A program made the translations under genes and the position numbers. The notes beneath the pieces were generated by a model. The model did not search any database, was not told the origin of the DNA, and was given only the letters and a program-made list of their open reading frames with translations. Positions 54,294-62,697 of a stretch of 64,000 nucleotides of DNA are shown here, piece by piece. The stretch spans positions 6,129,299 to 6,193,298 of the forward strand of contig NZ_CP051167.1 in NCBI RefSeq assembly GCF_012295525.1, given 5' to 3'. This DNA is from Oxynema aestuarii AP17 (GTDB lineage Bacteria; Cyanobacteriota; Cyanobacteriia; Cyanobacteriales; Laspinemataceae). The number at the start of each line of letters is the position of its first letter. Within the stretch, counting starts at the first letter, position 1.

Positions 54294-55868
54294 TTAGTTA
54301 TCTTCTGGGGAAGGATTTTCTAAGTTCGCTTTACCAAATTTCTTTTGCGCCCAAGTTAGTTGAATTTCTTTGACGTTGGTAATGCTTCCATCATCCACGG
54401 CAGTTTTCAGATCCCGCTTACTATGAGCATTTTTAATTGCTTCCTCGCGATCGCGCGAACTGGTTTCAAAGCAATTTTCGATCGCCTCATAAATCCCAAT
54501 TCGGCGGGCTTTGGTTTGATATTGATATTCCGTTCCCAGCAGTTTAGACATCAATTCGAGGTGCATGGCGTCCTCGTCGCAGAGGTCTTTTAAGGTTTCC
54601 CATTCATCGCCGCCGAGTAGTTTTTTAGAAGTTCCCAAGCGAACATCTTTAAAGGGTTCTCCGGTGACTTCCTCGTAAATCTGGGGAAGGCGATCGTCAA
54701 ATTCGTGTTTTTCTTCCAACCAGATTCGACGAATTTCGCTGAGTTCTTCCTCAGTAATCAAGGTAATATCGCGCATATCTTCCGGCGCATTTTCCCTCAA
54801 TTGAATCTGTGCTTCTAACACCCGACGCAACAAATATTCCCGATATTCCTTTTTATAAGGTCCGGGCATTGGTTCGACTGAGGTTTTGCCTTCTAAATTT
54901 CGTTCAAATAATTCTACTTTTCCATAAATTCTGCGAAAATCTCGCCTTTCCCGATCGTTATACAGATCTAATTCATTGCGAATATCTAATAGAGGCTGTA
55001 ACCACTCTTTTTCTTCATCATTTTGGATCATTGCCTCCATTGATTTATCCTTATTAACCATCGTACAGACCCAGCAACCAAAACGAGAATCACCACAACT
55101 GGGAGTAGAGGCATCAATAACGAGAGGGCATTCTGTATCGGCGGTTGCCCCTCGATACATCGAAAATAAATCCTTATTACTATATCCCCAAGGATTCCGC
55201 CATTGATTTAAATACAGCCAAACTTCATCAGTACGCCAATCTTCAATAGGTAAATAAATCAGTGAATTTGGACGGTTAGGATTCGTATTTAGGTGATCTC
55301 GGACTCTCCAATTTCGATGTTTAGCCATATTCATCGATCTTTGAACACTTTCTGCTTTCCGAGTTCCTAAAATTAGGATAACTTCTCCACTCGATCGGAT
55401 GACCGATCGAATGAAAGAGTCTGTAGGTAAAATTTTTAAGCGTTCAGTACACCACCTGAATCGTTTTCTAGGGGCTGGGTAACCTTTACCAATTAAGCAA
55501 GACCAAAATCTATCCTTAGCAGCCGGATAAGTTAAGTGTGGTTCAATAGGCATTTGTTGTTCTAGGGCTGCTATCTTCATTTGGGATAAGGAATTGCGTA
55601 CCCAAGTTGAAACAACAGGATTTTCTACTAAAGTATCATTAGTAGCAACATATATAGTTTTTTTTCGCTCCTCTACTGGTAAGCTAGAAATTGCATACCA
55701 AATAATTTGTAAAGTGGCGGTACTATCTTTACCCCCTGAATAGCCGACACACCAAGGAATTTCGTCCCCACAGTACAATTCTTGAATTTCTTTAGTTAAT
55801 TCCTCAGTATGTTTTATAAAATCTGCTGTTGTTCTATTTTGAAATAAAGACAGTTCTTCAGAATTCAT
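54294..55868 (-). CDS. dndC: DNA phosphorothioation protein DndC (PAPS-reductase-like)
   Basis: 524 residues from ATG 55868 (a GTG immediately precedes it). The N-terminal PP-loop reads VGYSGGKDSTATLQIIW. Cys clusters SPSCGDSRFGCWVCTMV and RWCTERLKI are expected for a 4Fe-4S-containing PAPS-reductase-like enzyme that carries the sulfur. The C-terminal part is longer than a PAPS reductase and includes TGEPFKDVRLGTSKKLLGGDEWETLKDLC. The 5' half is noticeably more AT-rich than the 3' half. The sulfur donor would be a housekeeping cysteine desulfurase, as no dndA is adjacent. Confidence 0.93.
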   Translation of the reverse strand: MNSEELSLFQNRTTADFIKHTEELTKEIQELYCGDEIPWCVGYSGGKDSTATLQIIWYAISSLPVEERKKTIYVATNDTLVENPVVSTWVRNSLSQMKIAALEQQMPIEPHLTYPAAKDRFWSCLIGKGYPAPRKRFRWCTERLKILPTDSFIRSVIRSSGEVILILGTRKAESVQRSMNMAKHRNWRVRDHLNTNPNRPNSLIYLPIEDWRTDEVWLYLNQWRNPWGYSNKDLFSMYRGATADTECPLVIDASTPSCGDSRFGCWVCTMVNKDKSMEAMIQNDEEKEWLQPLLDIRNELDLYNDRERRDFRRIYGKVELFERNLEGKTSVEPMPGPYKKEYREYLLRRVLEAQIQLRENAPEDMRDITLITEEELSEIRRIWLEEKHEFDDRLPQIYEEVTGEPFKDVRLGTSKKLLGGDEWETLKDLCDEDAMHLELMSKLLGTEYQYQTKARRIGIYEAIENCFETSSRDREEAIKNAHSKRDLKTAVDDGSITNVKEIQLTWAQKKFGKANLENPSPEDN

Positions 55869-55889
55869 CACTAATTAAATTAGGTTTAC

Positions 55890-56867
55890 TTATGATTTAA
55901 ATATATTTACTCTATGCCAAGATAAAGCATCAAGACTGGGAAAATATTTTTGAGAATTGGGCAAAATAATTGCCTCGCCTACAAAATCACTAATTGGTCT
56001 TGCATAAGGTGAATCTTCTTGTAAATCATTAGTTACTATTATTTTATAATCATCGTCTATAGAAAACCACCCTTTATCAAAAGCCCAATGATGATTTTTA
56101 CATAAAGACAAACCATTATTTATTTTATTATCATAAAATCGCCCATAAGGTTTGATATGCGCCCCATCTACAATTGTTTGACTTAGGGAACGCATAACTT
56201 TCAAACGACATAAAGCACATCGGTAATCATAAATATGAATTATAGATTTGCGAAAAAAAGCATCTCTAATTAGAGAACGTCGAAAACTATACTTTTTTTC
56301 TTGTCGATCCCTTTCATTTTCTAATTGTAAATTTTTGGAATCCTCCTGTTCTGATACATAATCTTGTAATTCTTGATTTATATTTAGAATCTCTTCTAAC
56401 TTATTTTGTTTTGCTGAGAACCATGTGTCTACTAAAACATCAATCAGTTCAGTTCTTGATTCTGGATCTTCCAAAATGCTGAAAAGCTCATCATCCAGAC
56501 TTGCAAAATCAACATCATGTTTGATTTTCGGTATTGATTGAGGCCGACCACCTTCATATCGATCGCTGAATTTTAAATGCCAAAATTTCCCTGTTTCATT
56601 TTTTAAGTGAAAAAAAGGCAGTGCAAAATCACTACTTTTAAATTTTCCTTTCTCAAGAATTTCCCAATATTTTCTGAAGGATTCAATTAATTCATCGGTT
56701 ATAAAAATGCGATTTTCTTGAATAATATCTTGGGCAATTAAATCGATAACAGACAAAATCAAAATGGGTTTATTTAGTGCTTTACCCAAGTAAACTTGTA
56801 AATTAGAAAAACACTCAGAATAATAGGCAAGGTTACGATAAATAGATTGCGATTCTGTGTCGGCCAT
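55890..56867 (-). CDS. HNH endonuclease inserted in the dnd operon
   Basis: 325 residues from ATG 56867; a TTG at 56876 would add three. The C-terminal half has the HNH nuclease: YRCALCRLKV, VDGAHIKPYGRFYDNKINNGLSLCKNHHWAFDKGWFSI, with the AHIKP His, the Asn and the CKNHH His as active-site and zinc residues. The N-terminal ~200 residues (ALNKPILILSVIDLIAQ, RSLIRDAFFRKS) are an uncharacterised domain. It lies 16 bases after dndB and 21 bases before dndC, as if an operon member. The gene is strongly AT-rich: one counted line, 56281-56340, has 16 G/C in 60. This suggests separate acquisition. A phosphorothioate-linked restriction role is inference. Confidence 0.85.
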   Translation of the reverse strand: MADTESQSIYRNLAYYSECFSNLQVYLGKALNKPILILSVIDLIAQDIIQENRIFITDELIESFRKYWEILEKGKFKSSDFALPFFHLKNETGKFWHLKFSDRYEGGRPQSIPKIKHDVDFASLDDELFSILEDPESRTELIDVLVDTWFSAKQNKLEEILNINQELQDYVSEQEDSKNLQLENERDRQEKKYSFRRSLIRDAFFRKSIIHIYDYRCALCRLKVMRSLSQTIVDGAHIKPYGRFYDNKINNGLSLCKNHHWAFDKGWFSIDDDYKIIVTNDLQEDSPYARPISDFVGEAIILPNSQKYFPSLDALSWHRVNIFKS

Positions 56868-56883
56868 TTTCCTCAATTCTCCC

Positions 56884-57966
56884 TCAAAGCCGATCGCCCA
56901 ATAACTGCTTTTCTTCTACAGTCAAAGGCAATTCAAGATGCTGTTTGAGATATGCACTTAAATAACTGATACTCGCCAAACCCTGACAAATACGACCTTC
57001 AAACACTACCCGATCGCGCCAATCTTTATTCGATCGCGACCAATCGATCGCGCCTAAACCTGCCAAACGATCGCCCCAACTTTTTCGGTCAGTTGCTAAT
57101 AGCGACAATCCCACCAACCCCAACGCAGTTAACACAATTCCATGACCGTGTAAAGAATCTTCGCGCAATTCCCGGGCGCTAATTTGCCGATCGCACGCCA
57201 AACGCCAATCGGGAATCGACTGCGCCACCCGAGACCAAAACGCGATCGCCAATTCTACCGGATCTTCTCCTTCCTGTAAATCGATCTCATCTTCCAACAA
57301 CTGCGCCGTGGCGCGGTATAAACCCGTCAGAGTAAACAATTTCGCCGATCGCACCGGGATGTGACTGCGTTCGGTTTCCGTCAACTTGGCGAACACCTCC
57401 ACCCGATCCAAGATCCCTCGGGTTACCACCGCCAAACGATCGCGCCGATTGTATAACACCGACAAAGACGGATCCGGTCGCACCGCGTGGGCGTTGAGGT
57501 CGTTAAAGACTTCCTGCGATCGCGCCAAACCCAAATCCAGAAAGAAGATCGCCGCGATCGTCTCGTAGCCCAAATCGGGATTTTCCTTTAACGCCAACTC
57601 CAGCGCCGCCCTTCGGTGTTGTCCGTCATCAATGGTAAATCGGGCGTCCATCGGAACCCGCAATCGCCCCATTTTTCGCTCTTCTGCCTTTTCTCCCATC
57701 GGTTCAAAAGCGACCTCGCCATCAATGGACGCCGTAATCGCACAAAACGTATAAGTTTCGGGATTCTCTAAAATATAACGGGCAATTTGCCGCACCCGCG
57801 CTGTATTGAGATGGCGCCGCGATCGCGCTTGGGGCGGATTGTTCTCTCCCTCCAAGGGGAATAACTTCGGCAAAAACCGCACGGGACACATAGAAACATA
57901 ATATTCCCGTCCCGCCTGAATCCCCCGAATCGCAGGTAAAACGTATTCAAACGTAGTCGTCGTCAT
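56884..57966 (-). CDS. dndB: DndB, DGQHR-domain regulator
   Basis: 360 residues. It begins MTTTTFEYVLPAIRGIQAGREYYVSMCPVRFLPKLF and contains DDGQHRRAALE near residue 115, the DGQHR signature, plus IFFLDLGLARSQEVFNDLNAHAVRPDPSL. DndB is the regulator described for dnd operons, reported to act as a transcriptional repressor. A strong Shine-Dalgarno (GAGGAGG, seven bases) precedes the ATG. First gene of the leftward unit dndB-HNH-dndCDE, divergent from a second DGQHR gene. Confidence 0.92.
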   Translation of the reverse strand: MTTTTFEYVLPAIRGIQAGREYYVSMCPVRFLPKLFPLEGENNPPQARSRRHLNTARVRQIARYILENPETYTFCAITASIDGEVAFEPMGEKAEERKMGRLRVPMDARFTIDDGQHRRAALELALKENPDLGYETIAAIFFLDLGLARSQEVFNDLNAHAVRPDPSLSVLYNRRDRLAVVTRGILDRVEVFAKLTETERSHIPVRSAKLFTLTGLYRATAQLLEDEIDLQEGEDPVELAIAFWSRVAQSIPDWRLACDRQISARELREDSLHGHGIVLTALGLVGLSLLATDRKSWGDRLAGLGAIDWSRSNKDWRDRVVFEGRICQGLASISYLSAYLKQHLELPLTVEEKQLLGDRL

Positions 57967-58221
57967 CTCTTTACCTCCTCGGCGATCGCGCGGAACGCGG
58001 ATGTGAGAATTTTAATCCCTCACGGGAGGGCGCTATCGGTTTGGTGAAGCCGAAAAATAGAGTCCCGATACTTCTTGACAAATACTTTGAGTTGTGCATA
58101 TCGAGGACGAGTGGCTCTTCTTCGATCCTATCACTCAATTTTTAAAAACTAATGTTGAATCTTAAATTTTTTAGTGATACTTTTTAAAAACTTAATCGTC
58201 CCCCGCACCCAACAGCCCCAG
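57967..58221. promoter_or_regulatory. Divergent promoter region between dndB and a second DGQHR gene
   Basis: About 255 bases separate the two starts. AT-rich at 58130-58200, with candidate -10-like TATCACT/TTAAAT stretches. If DndB represses the operon its operator should be here. No strong inverted repeat was found. Confidence 0.5.
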
Positions 58222-59820
58222 ATGACCCGAAAATCCGACCCGAACGACGATCTCGGCGCTTCCATCGAACAGCACGATCGCCGCGATCGCCAGCACCTCG
58301 CCCTCCTGCTCGATCGCTATGTAGGACAGCGCGATCGCCTCCTCGTGCAAACCACACAAATGGGCAATACCGAAGCTTTTATCGGATCGGTCCCCCTCGA
58401 ATGGCTCGATTCTCGGGTGCGTTTCGCCTCCCAACTCCCCCTGTTCCGCCAAAAATTCGATTCGCAAAGCGAGAATGTCATCCGCGACAAAGACACCATC
58501 GATGAAATCGTCCAACGCCCCCTCGACTGGTCGCGCCAACTACCCCTCACCTTGTACCTCGCCGCCCGCGCCGCCCACAAATTCCCCGCCGTCCTCGTCG
58601 TTCTCAGTCCCTCCTGGGTGGACGATCCCGACGCCCCCCAATGGGACAAACGCGGACGGGCTCGCGAATCCGCCGCCCAATTTTTACCCCTCGATAAAGA
58701 CCGCAATTTGGGGGTATTAGATCTCGACGCCGACACCGCCATTTTTGCCCTGGACGGACAACACCGATTGATGGGAATTCAGGGGTTAATGACCTTACTC
58801 AAAACCGGACGACTGCAACGTTATAACAAAAACAAAAAGGCGATCGGTTCCCCCGTCACCACCGACGAAATCGCCGCTCAATACCATCTCAAATCGGGGG
58901 CATTGCAACGCCTCGCCGCCGAAAGAATTGCGATCGAATTTATTCCCGCCGTCGAAAAAGGGGAAACCCGAGAAGAAGCCAGACGCCGGGTGCGATCGAT
59001 TTTCGTCCACGTTAATTTAATGGCGGTCAAACTCAGCAAAGGACAACTCGCCATCCTCAACGAAGACGATGGATTTTCGATCGTCGCCCGTCAGATTGCC
59101 GTCAGTCATCCCTTATTTAAAGAAGTGAAAAATCGCAATCCTCGGGTAAATTGGGATAGTGCGACTGTCGCCAGTAAGTCCACCGTGTTGACGACCTTAC
59201 AAGCGTTGCAAGATATGGCACAACGCTATTTAACTCCCAGATTTCCCCACTGGTATCCCTCGGATAAAAAAGGGTTGATTCCTCTGCGTCCCGAGGATGA
59301 AGAACTCGAACTTGGTATCCGAGAATTTAGTAATCTTTTCGATCTGCTAGGGCAATTAGGGAGTTATCAAAAACTGGAAAATGGGATCGAAACTCCAGAA
59401 TTGCGGCGTTTTTCTCACGAAAAAAGTAAAGGACAAGGAAATCTGTTATTTCGTCCTGTCGGACAAGTAGCCCTCGCCCAAGCTTTAGGCATTGTAATCT
59501 TTGAAAAACGCCACAATCCCCTCGAAATTTTCGAGAAACTAGAACGCTTCGATCGCGAGGGCGGTTTCAGTAATATAGAGTTCCCGAAATCTTTATGGTA
59601 CGGCATTCTTTACAATCCTAACAAACGCCGCATCCTCGTTTCCGGACGGGATTTAGCGAGTCGTTTGATGGTCTACCTTCTGGGAGGATTGGAGAATAAC
59701 GTCGATATTGGCAATTTACGCCAAGATGTGGCTAAAGCCCGTACTTTTGAAGAAAAAGCGATTAGTTTTGAGGGTAAATTAGTTAAACCCAAAGAGGTTG
59801 GCTTACCCGATCCCCTGTAG
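58222..59820 (+). CDS. Large DGQHR-domain protein (second DndB-like gene)
   Basis: 532 residues from ATG 58222; the ORF extends to a GTG at 58174 (548 residues). The signature FALDGQHRLMGIQGL is in place, followed by IAIEFIPAVEKGETREEARRRVRSIFVHVNLMAVKLSKGQLAILNEDDGFSIVAR, the same layout as the DndB segment 'VFNDLNAHAVRPDPSL'. It is longer than DndB by ~170 residues, with an extra C-terminal region (RFSHEKSKGQGNLLFRPVGQVALAQALGIVIFEKR). It is divergent from the dnd operon. DGQHR proteins occur near other modification systems too. Its exact role is unknown. Confidence 0.82.
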   Translation: MTRKSDPNDDLGASIEQHDRRDRQHLALLLDRYVGQRDRLLVQTTQMGNTEAFIGSVPLEWLDSRVRFASQLPLFRQKFDSQSENVIRDKDTIDEIVQRPLDWSRQLPLTLYLAARAAHKFPAVLVVLSPSWVDDPDAPQWDKRGRARESAAQFLPLDKDRNLGVLDLDADTAIFALDGQHRLMGIQGLMTLLKTGRLQRYNKNKKAIGSPVTTDEIAAQYHLKSGALQRLAAERIAIEFIPAVEKGETREEARRRVRSIFVHVNLMAVKLSKGQLAILNEDDGFSIVARQIAVSHPLFKEVKNRNPRVNWDSATVASKSTVLTTLQALQDMAQRYLTPRFPHWYPSDKKGLIPLRPEDEELELGIREFSNLFDLLGQLGSYQKLENGIETPELRRFSHEKSKGQGNLLFRPVGQVALAQALGIVIFEKRHNPLEIFEKLERFDREGGFSNIEFPKSLWYGILYNPNKRRILVSGRDLASRLMVYLLGGLENNVDIGNLRQDVAKARTFEEKAISFEGKLVKPKEVGLPDPL

Positions 59821-60006
59821 GAAAAATGGATAGATATAGCGGTTCTCGCAAAGATGCGATCTTTTTGGGGGAGGAGTGCGAGCTTCTAGCTTGCTGTTCA
59901 ATTAGCGACCTAAAAGCTCCCAGTCATGGATCCATTCTTCCCTCTTTAACTCACCAATTCAAGAAATGCTATAGTCTTGTTAAATAAGTTATATGACTCA
60001 TAAATT

Positions 60007-60035
60007 GTAGGGACACGGCAATGCCGTGTCCCTAC
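60007..60035. repeat. Palindromic repeat, copy 2 (GGGACACGGC / GCCGTGTCCC)
   Basis: Arms of 13 bp, perfectly complementary, with an AAT loop. The same element as at 32990-33016, again followed by AGAAGTTTG. It is probably a dispersed cyanobacterial repeat. Confidence 0.85.
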
Positions 60036-60273
60036 AGAAGTTTGGCTAATTCAGGAATGATATAGTGCTATTTTTTGCCGATTGCTAAATATTTGCCGAG
60101 GTTTAAGTGAGGAAGAAAGAGGAGCATTTCAAGTTAACAACCGTCGAATTTAAGCTGGATTTACTTATAATTTTACCACGATCTTTCTATGATTTTCTCC
60201 ACACGAATCACAAATGAGAGTGATAAAATAAAAAAAAACTCTTGATTTTTAAACGATCGCGCGATTCTTCTTT

Positions 60274-60291
60274 GGAGACGCTACGCGATCG
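60274..60291 (+). repeat. Short GGAGACGCTACGCGATCG element
   Basis: This resembles a short interspersed motif common in cyanobacterial intergenic DNA. It is the only clear copy I saw in this window. Confidence 0.4.
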
Positions 60292-60366
60292 CCGTGCTTA
60301 AATAAACGCATCGAACCAAGGTTAAAGCTGGAGGGCTGACACGTTAACGTTACCAGCACTGTGACC

Positions 60367-62697
60367 ATGTTAGACATTAGTGATTTATTTAATGAAACTT
60401 ATTACCTCGGCGCCAATCCCGATGTAGCCAATGCCGTAGCGACGGGAACCTTAGCGAGTGGTTTTCAACATTTTCTCGGTAACGGACAATTTGAAGGACG
60501 AGACCCGAGTGTTTTTTTCGATACGGACTTTTACTTAGATCTCTATGTAGATGTCGATCTTGCCGTTTTGTCAGGAAACACGACGGCGATCGCCCATTTT
60601 GTGAACTCGGGACAGTTTGAAGGACGCGATCCGATTCGGCAATTTTTTAACGATACTTATTTACTCCGAAATCCCGATGTAGCGGCGGCAGTCGAAGCAG
60701 ATATTCTAACCGCTTACCAACATTTTATCGAAGCGGGACAGTTTGAAGGACGCGACCCCGGATTCACATTCGACACGAGTTTTTATCTCGAAACCTATCC
60801 CGACGTAGCGGCGGCGGTGGCGTCCGGACGCTTGAGCGCGATCGAACATTATCTTCAATTTGGTTTGGTGGAAGGTCGAGAAGCGTTCCCGATTTCGTGG
60901 GATATTCCGCTTCCGGAACCGACAGAGGTTCAAGATTTAGGAGTGCTCGGGAGTATCGAAGTTAATGATTTTATTGGGACTTTAAACTCCGAAGATCTGT
61001 ATGCGTTTCGCTTGGACAGTCCCGGGGAAGTGAGTATTATTCTCGAAAATTTAAGCGCGGATGCGGATTTAGTTTTATATGAAGATTTGAATAACAATCA
61101 GCAGCTCGATCTTGGGGAATTATTAGGGTTTTCGGAACAAGTGGGGAATCAAACAGAAACGATCGTCAAAGTTTTACCCCCGGGTAATTATTCGATCGCC
61201 GTGCAGCAGTATTCGGGATCGACGAGTTATACCCTGCGGGCGTTCAACCGGGCGATCGCCACTCCCTTAGTGCCGGATAATGCGGGCAATAGCTTAGCAC
61301 AAGCGCGAGATCTCGGGCCGTTGACGGGGGGACAAACCGTCAGCGATTTTGTCGGCGACCTCGATCGCCTCGATCTGTACCGCTTCACCTTAGACGAAAC
61401 GAGCGCGATTGACGTAACTTTAGGCGGATTGAGCGCCGATGCGGACTTATTCTTAGTGCAAGATTTCAACCAAGATGGCTTAATCATCGATCGCGTCGAA
61501 ATTTTAGCGAGTTCGATCGCCGCCAGCAGCAATCCCGAGGCGATTTCCCTGCCCACCTTAGCGCCGGGAACCTTTTACATCGCCGTAGAACAGTATACAG
61601 GCAACACCAACTACACCCTGAGCCTGTCCGCCACCCCCACCGTGGGTGTAGATACCCAAACGCCCCTCCCCGGTTTCGATCCCAATTACGGTTTCGGGTT
61701 GGTGGATGCGGCGGCAGCCGTGGCGCGGGCGATCGGCGAAACCGTGCCGTTTGCGGACGTTCCCAACCCGATCGCCAATAATTACGGGGCCGACTTGATG
61801 CGGGTTCCGGAAGTGTGGAATCGCGGCTTTACCGGGGAAGGGGTTGTCGTGGCGGTACTCGATACGGGAATCGACCTCAAACACCCGGAATTGCAAGGGC
61901 GTTTGTGGACGAACGTCGATGAAATTCCCGGGGACGGGATCGATAACGACGGGAACGGCTTTATCGACGATGCCCGTGGTTTCGACTTTGTAGACTTCGA
62001 CGGCGATCCGGCGATCGCCCTCACCGAGGAACAACACGGAACTCACATCGCCGGAACGATCGCCGCCACCCGGGACGGAATCGACGCAACCACCTTTTTC
62101 GGTCAGCCCTTTGACGTGACCGGAATCGCTTACGGGGCAACGATTATGCCCGTGCGGGTCTTGGGGGATCGCCAAACCTTCGACGAATTCGATCGCGCCG
62201 TCGCCGACGGGATTCGCTACGCCGTCGATAACGGCGCCCGGGTACTCAACCTCAGCTTGGGCAACCTTCCCGGACAACCGCCCACAGAAAACATCGCCGC
62301 CGCCTTGCAATACGCCCGCGATCGCGGGGTCGTCGCCGTTATCGCCGCCGGAAACGAGAAAGATCTCGGGGCGTTCGTCCCCGACGATCCGGCAATTCGG
62401 GCCGCCCAAGACCTGGCGATCGCCGTCGGCGCCGTGGATCGCGATCGACGGGTCGCCGAGTTCTCCAACCCCGCCAGCAGTCTCCTCGGCGTTTACGATT
62501 TCGTCGTCGCCCCCGGAATTGAAATTCGCTCGATCGTTCCCGCTAATGGCTTCTTGTCTTTAGACGGGACCTCGATGGCGACCCCTCACGTCGCCGGGGT
62601 CGTCGCCCTCATGTTACAAGCCAACCCCAACTTAACCCCCGCGCAAGTCGAACAGATCCTCGCCGAAACTGCCAATCCGGAAGGGATCCTGGTGTGA
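60367..62697 (+). CDS. Subtilisin-like (S8) serine protease with N-terminal repeats and two PPC domains
   Basis: 776 residues from ATG 60367 (a GTG two codons earlier is also possible; no good Shine-Dalgarno). Residues 8-175 are four ~42-residue repeats ending in GQFEGRDP or close variants. Two PPC-type beta-sandwich domains follow (185-300 and 310-425: NLSADADLVLYEDLNNN, GLSADADLFLVQDFNQD). The S8 domain (470-775) has the triad in order: VLDTGID (Asp about 500), EQHGTHIAG (His about 560) and LDGTSMATPHVAG (Ser about 736). It lacks a classic signal peptide, and PPC domains precede rather than follow the protease. Probably exported by another route. Confidence 0.88.
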   Translation: MLDISDLFNETYYLGANPDVANAVATGTLASGFQHFLGNGQFEGRDPSVFFDTDFYLDLYVDVDLAVLSGNTTAIAHFVNSGQFEGRDPIRQFFNDTYLLRNPDVAAAVEADILTAYQHFIEAGQFEGRDPGFTFDTSFYLETYPDVAAAVASGRLSAIEHYLQFGLVEGREAFPISWDIPLPEPTEVQDLGVLGSIEVNDFIGTLNSEDLYAFRLDSPGEVSIILENLSADADLVLYEDLNNNQQLDLGELLGFSEQVGNQTETIVKVLPPGNYSIAVQQYSGSTSYTLRAFNRAIATPLVPDNAGNSLAQARDLGPLTGGQTVSDFVGDLDRLDLYRFTLDETSAIDVTLGGLSADADLFLVQDFNQDGLIIDRVEILASSIAASSNPEAISLPTLAPGTFYIAVEQYTGNTNYTLSLSATPTVGVDTQTPLPGFDPNYGFGLVDAAAAVARAIGETVPFADVPNPIANNYGADLMRVPEVWNRGFTGEGVVVAVLDTGIDLKHPELQGRLWTNVDEIPGDGIDNDGNGFIDDARGFDFVDFDGDPAIALTEEQHGTHIAGTIAATRDGIDATTFFGQPFDVTGIAYGATIMPVRVLGDRQTFDEFDRAVADGIRYAVDNGARVLNLSLGNLPGQPPTENIAAALQYARDRGVVAVIAAGNEKDLGAFVPDDPAIRAAQDLAIAVGAVDRDRRVAEFSNPASSLLGVYDFVVAPGIEIRSIVPANGFLSLDGTSMATPHVAGVVALMLQANPNLTPAQVEQILAETANPEGILV

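Larger units (their letters stand above)
59821..60360. other. 540-base spacer with repeats, no gene
   Basis: It holds a weak hairpin AAAGAT/ATCTTT (59850-59864) just past the DGQHR gene, a 29-bp palindrome (60007-60035) and a short GGAGACGCTACGCGATCG element (60274-60291). An AT-rich block lies between. No RNA gene or ORF was identified. Confidence 0.5.

Noticed and set aside
58174-58221. GTG at 58174 as the only start of the second DGQHR gene
   Set aside because: No ribosome site precedes it and the added 16 residues look unconserved; ATG at 58222 preferred, though not certain.
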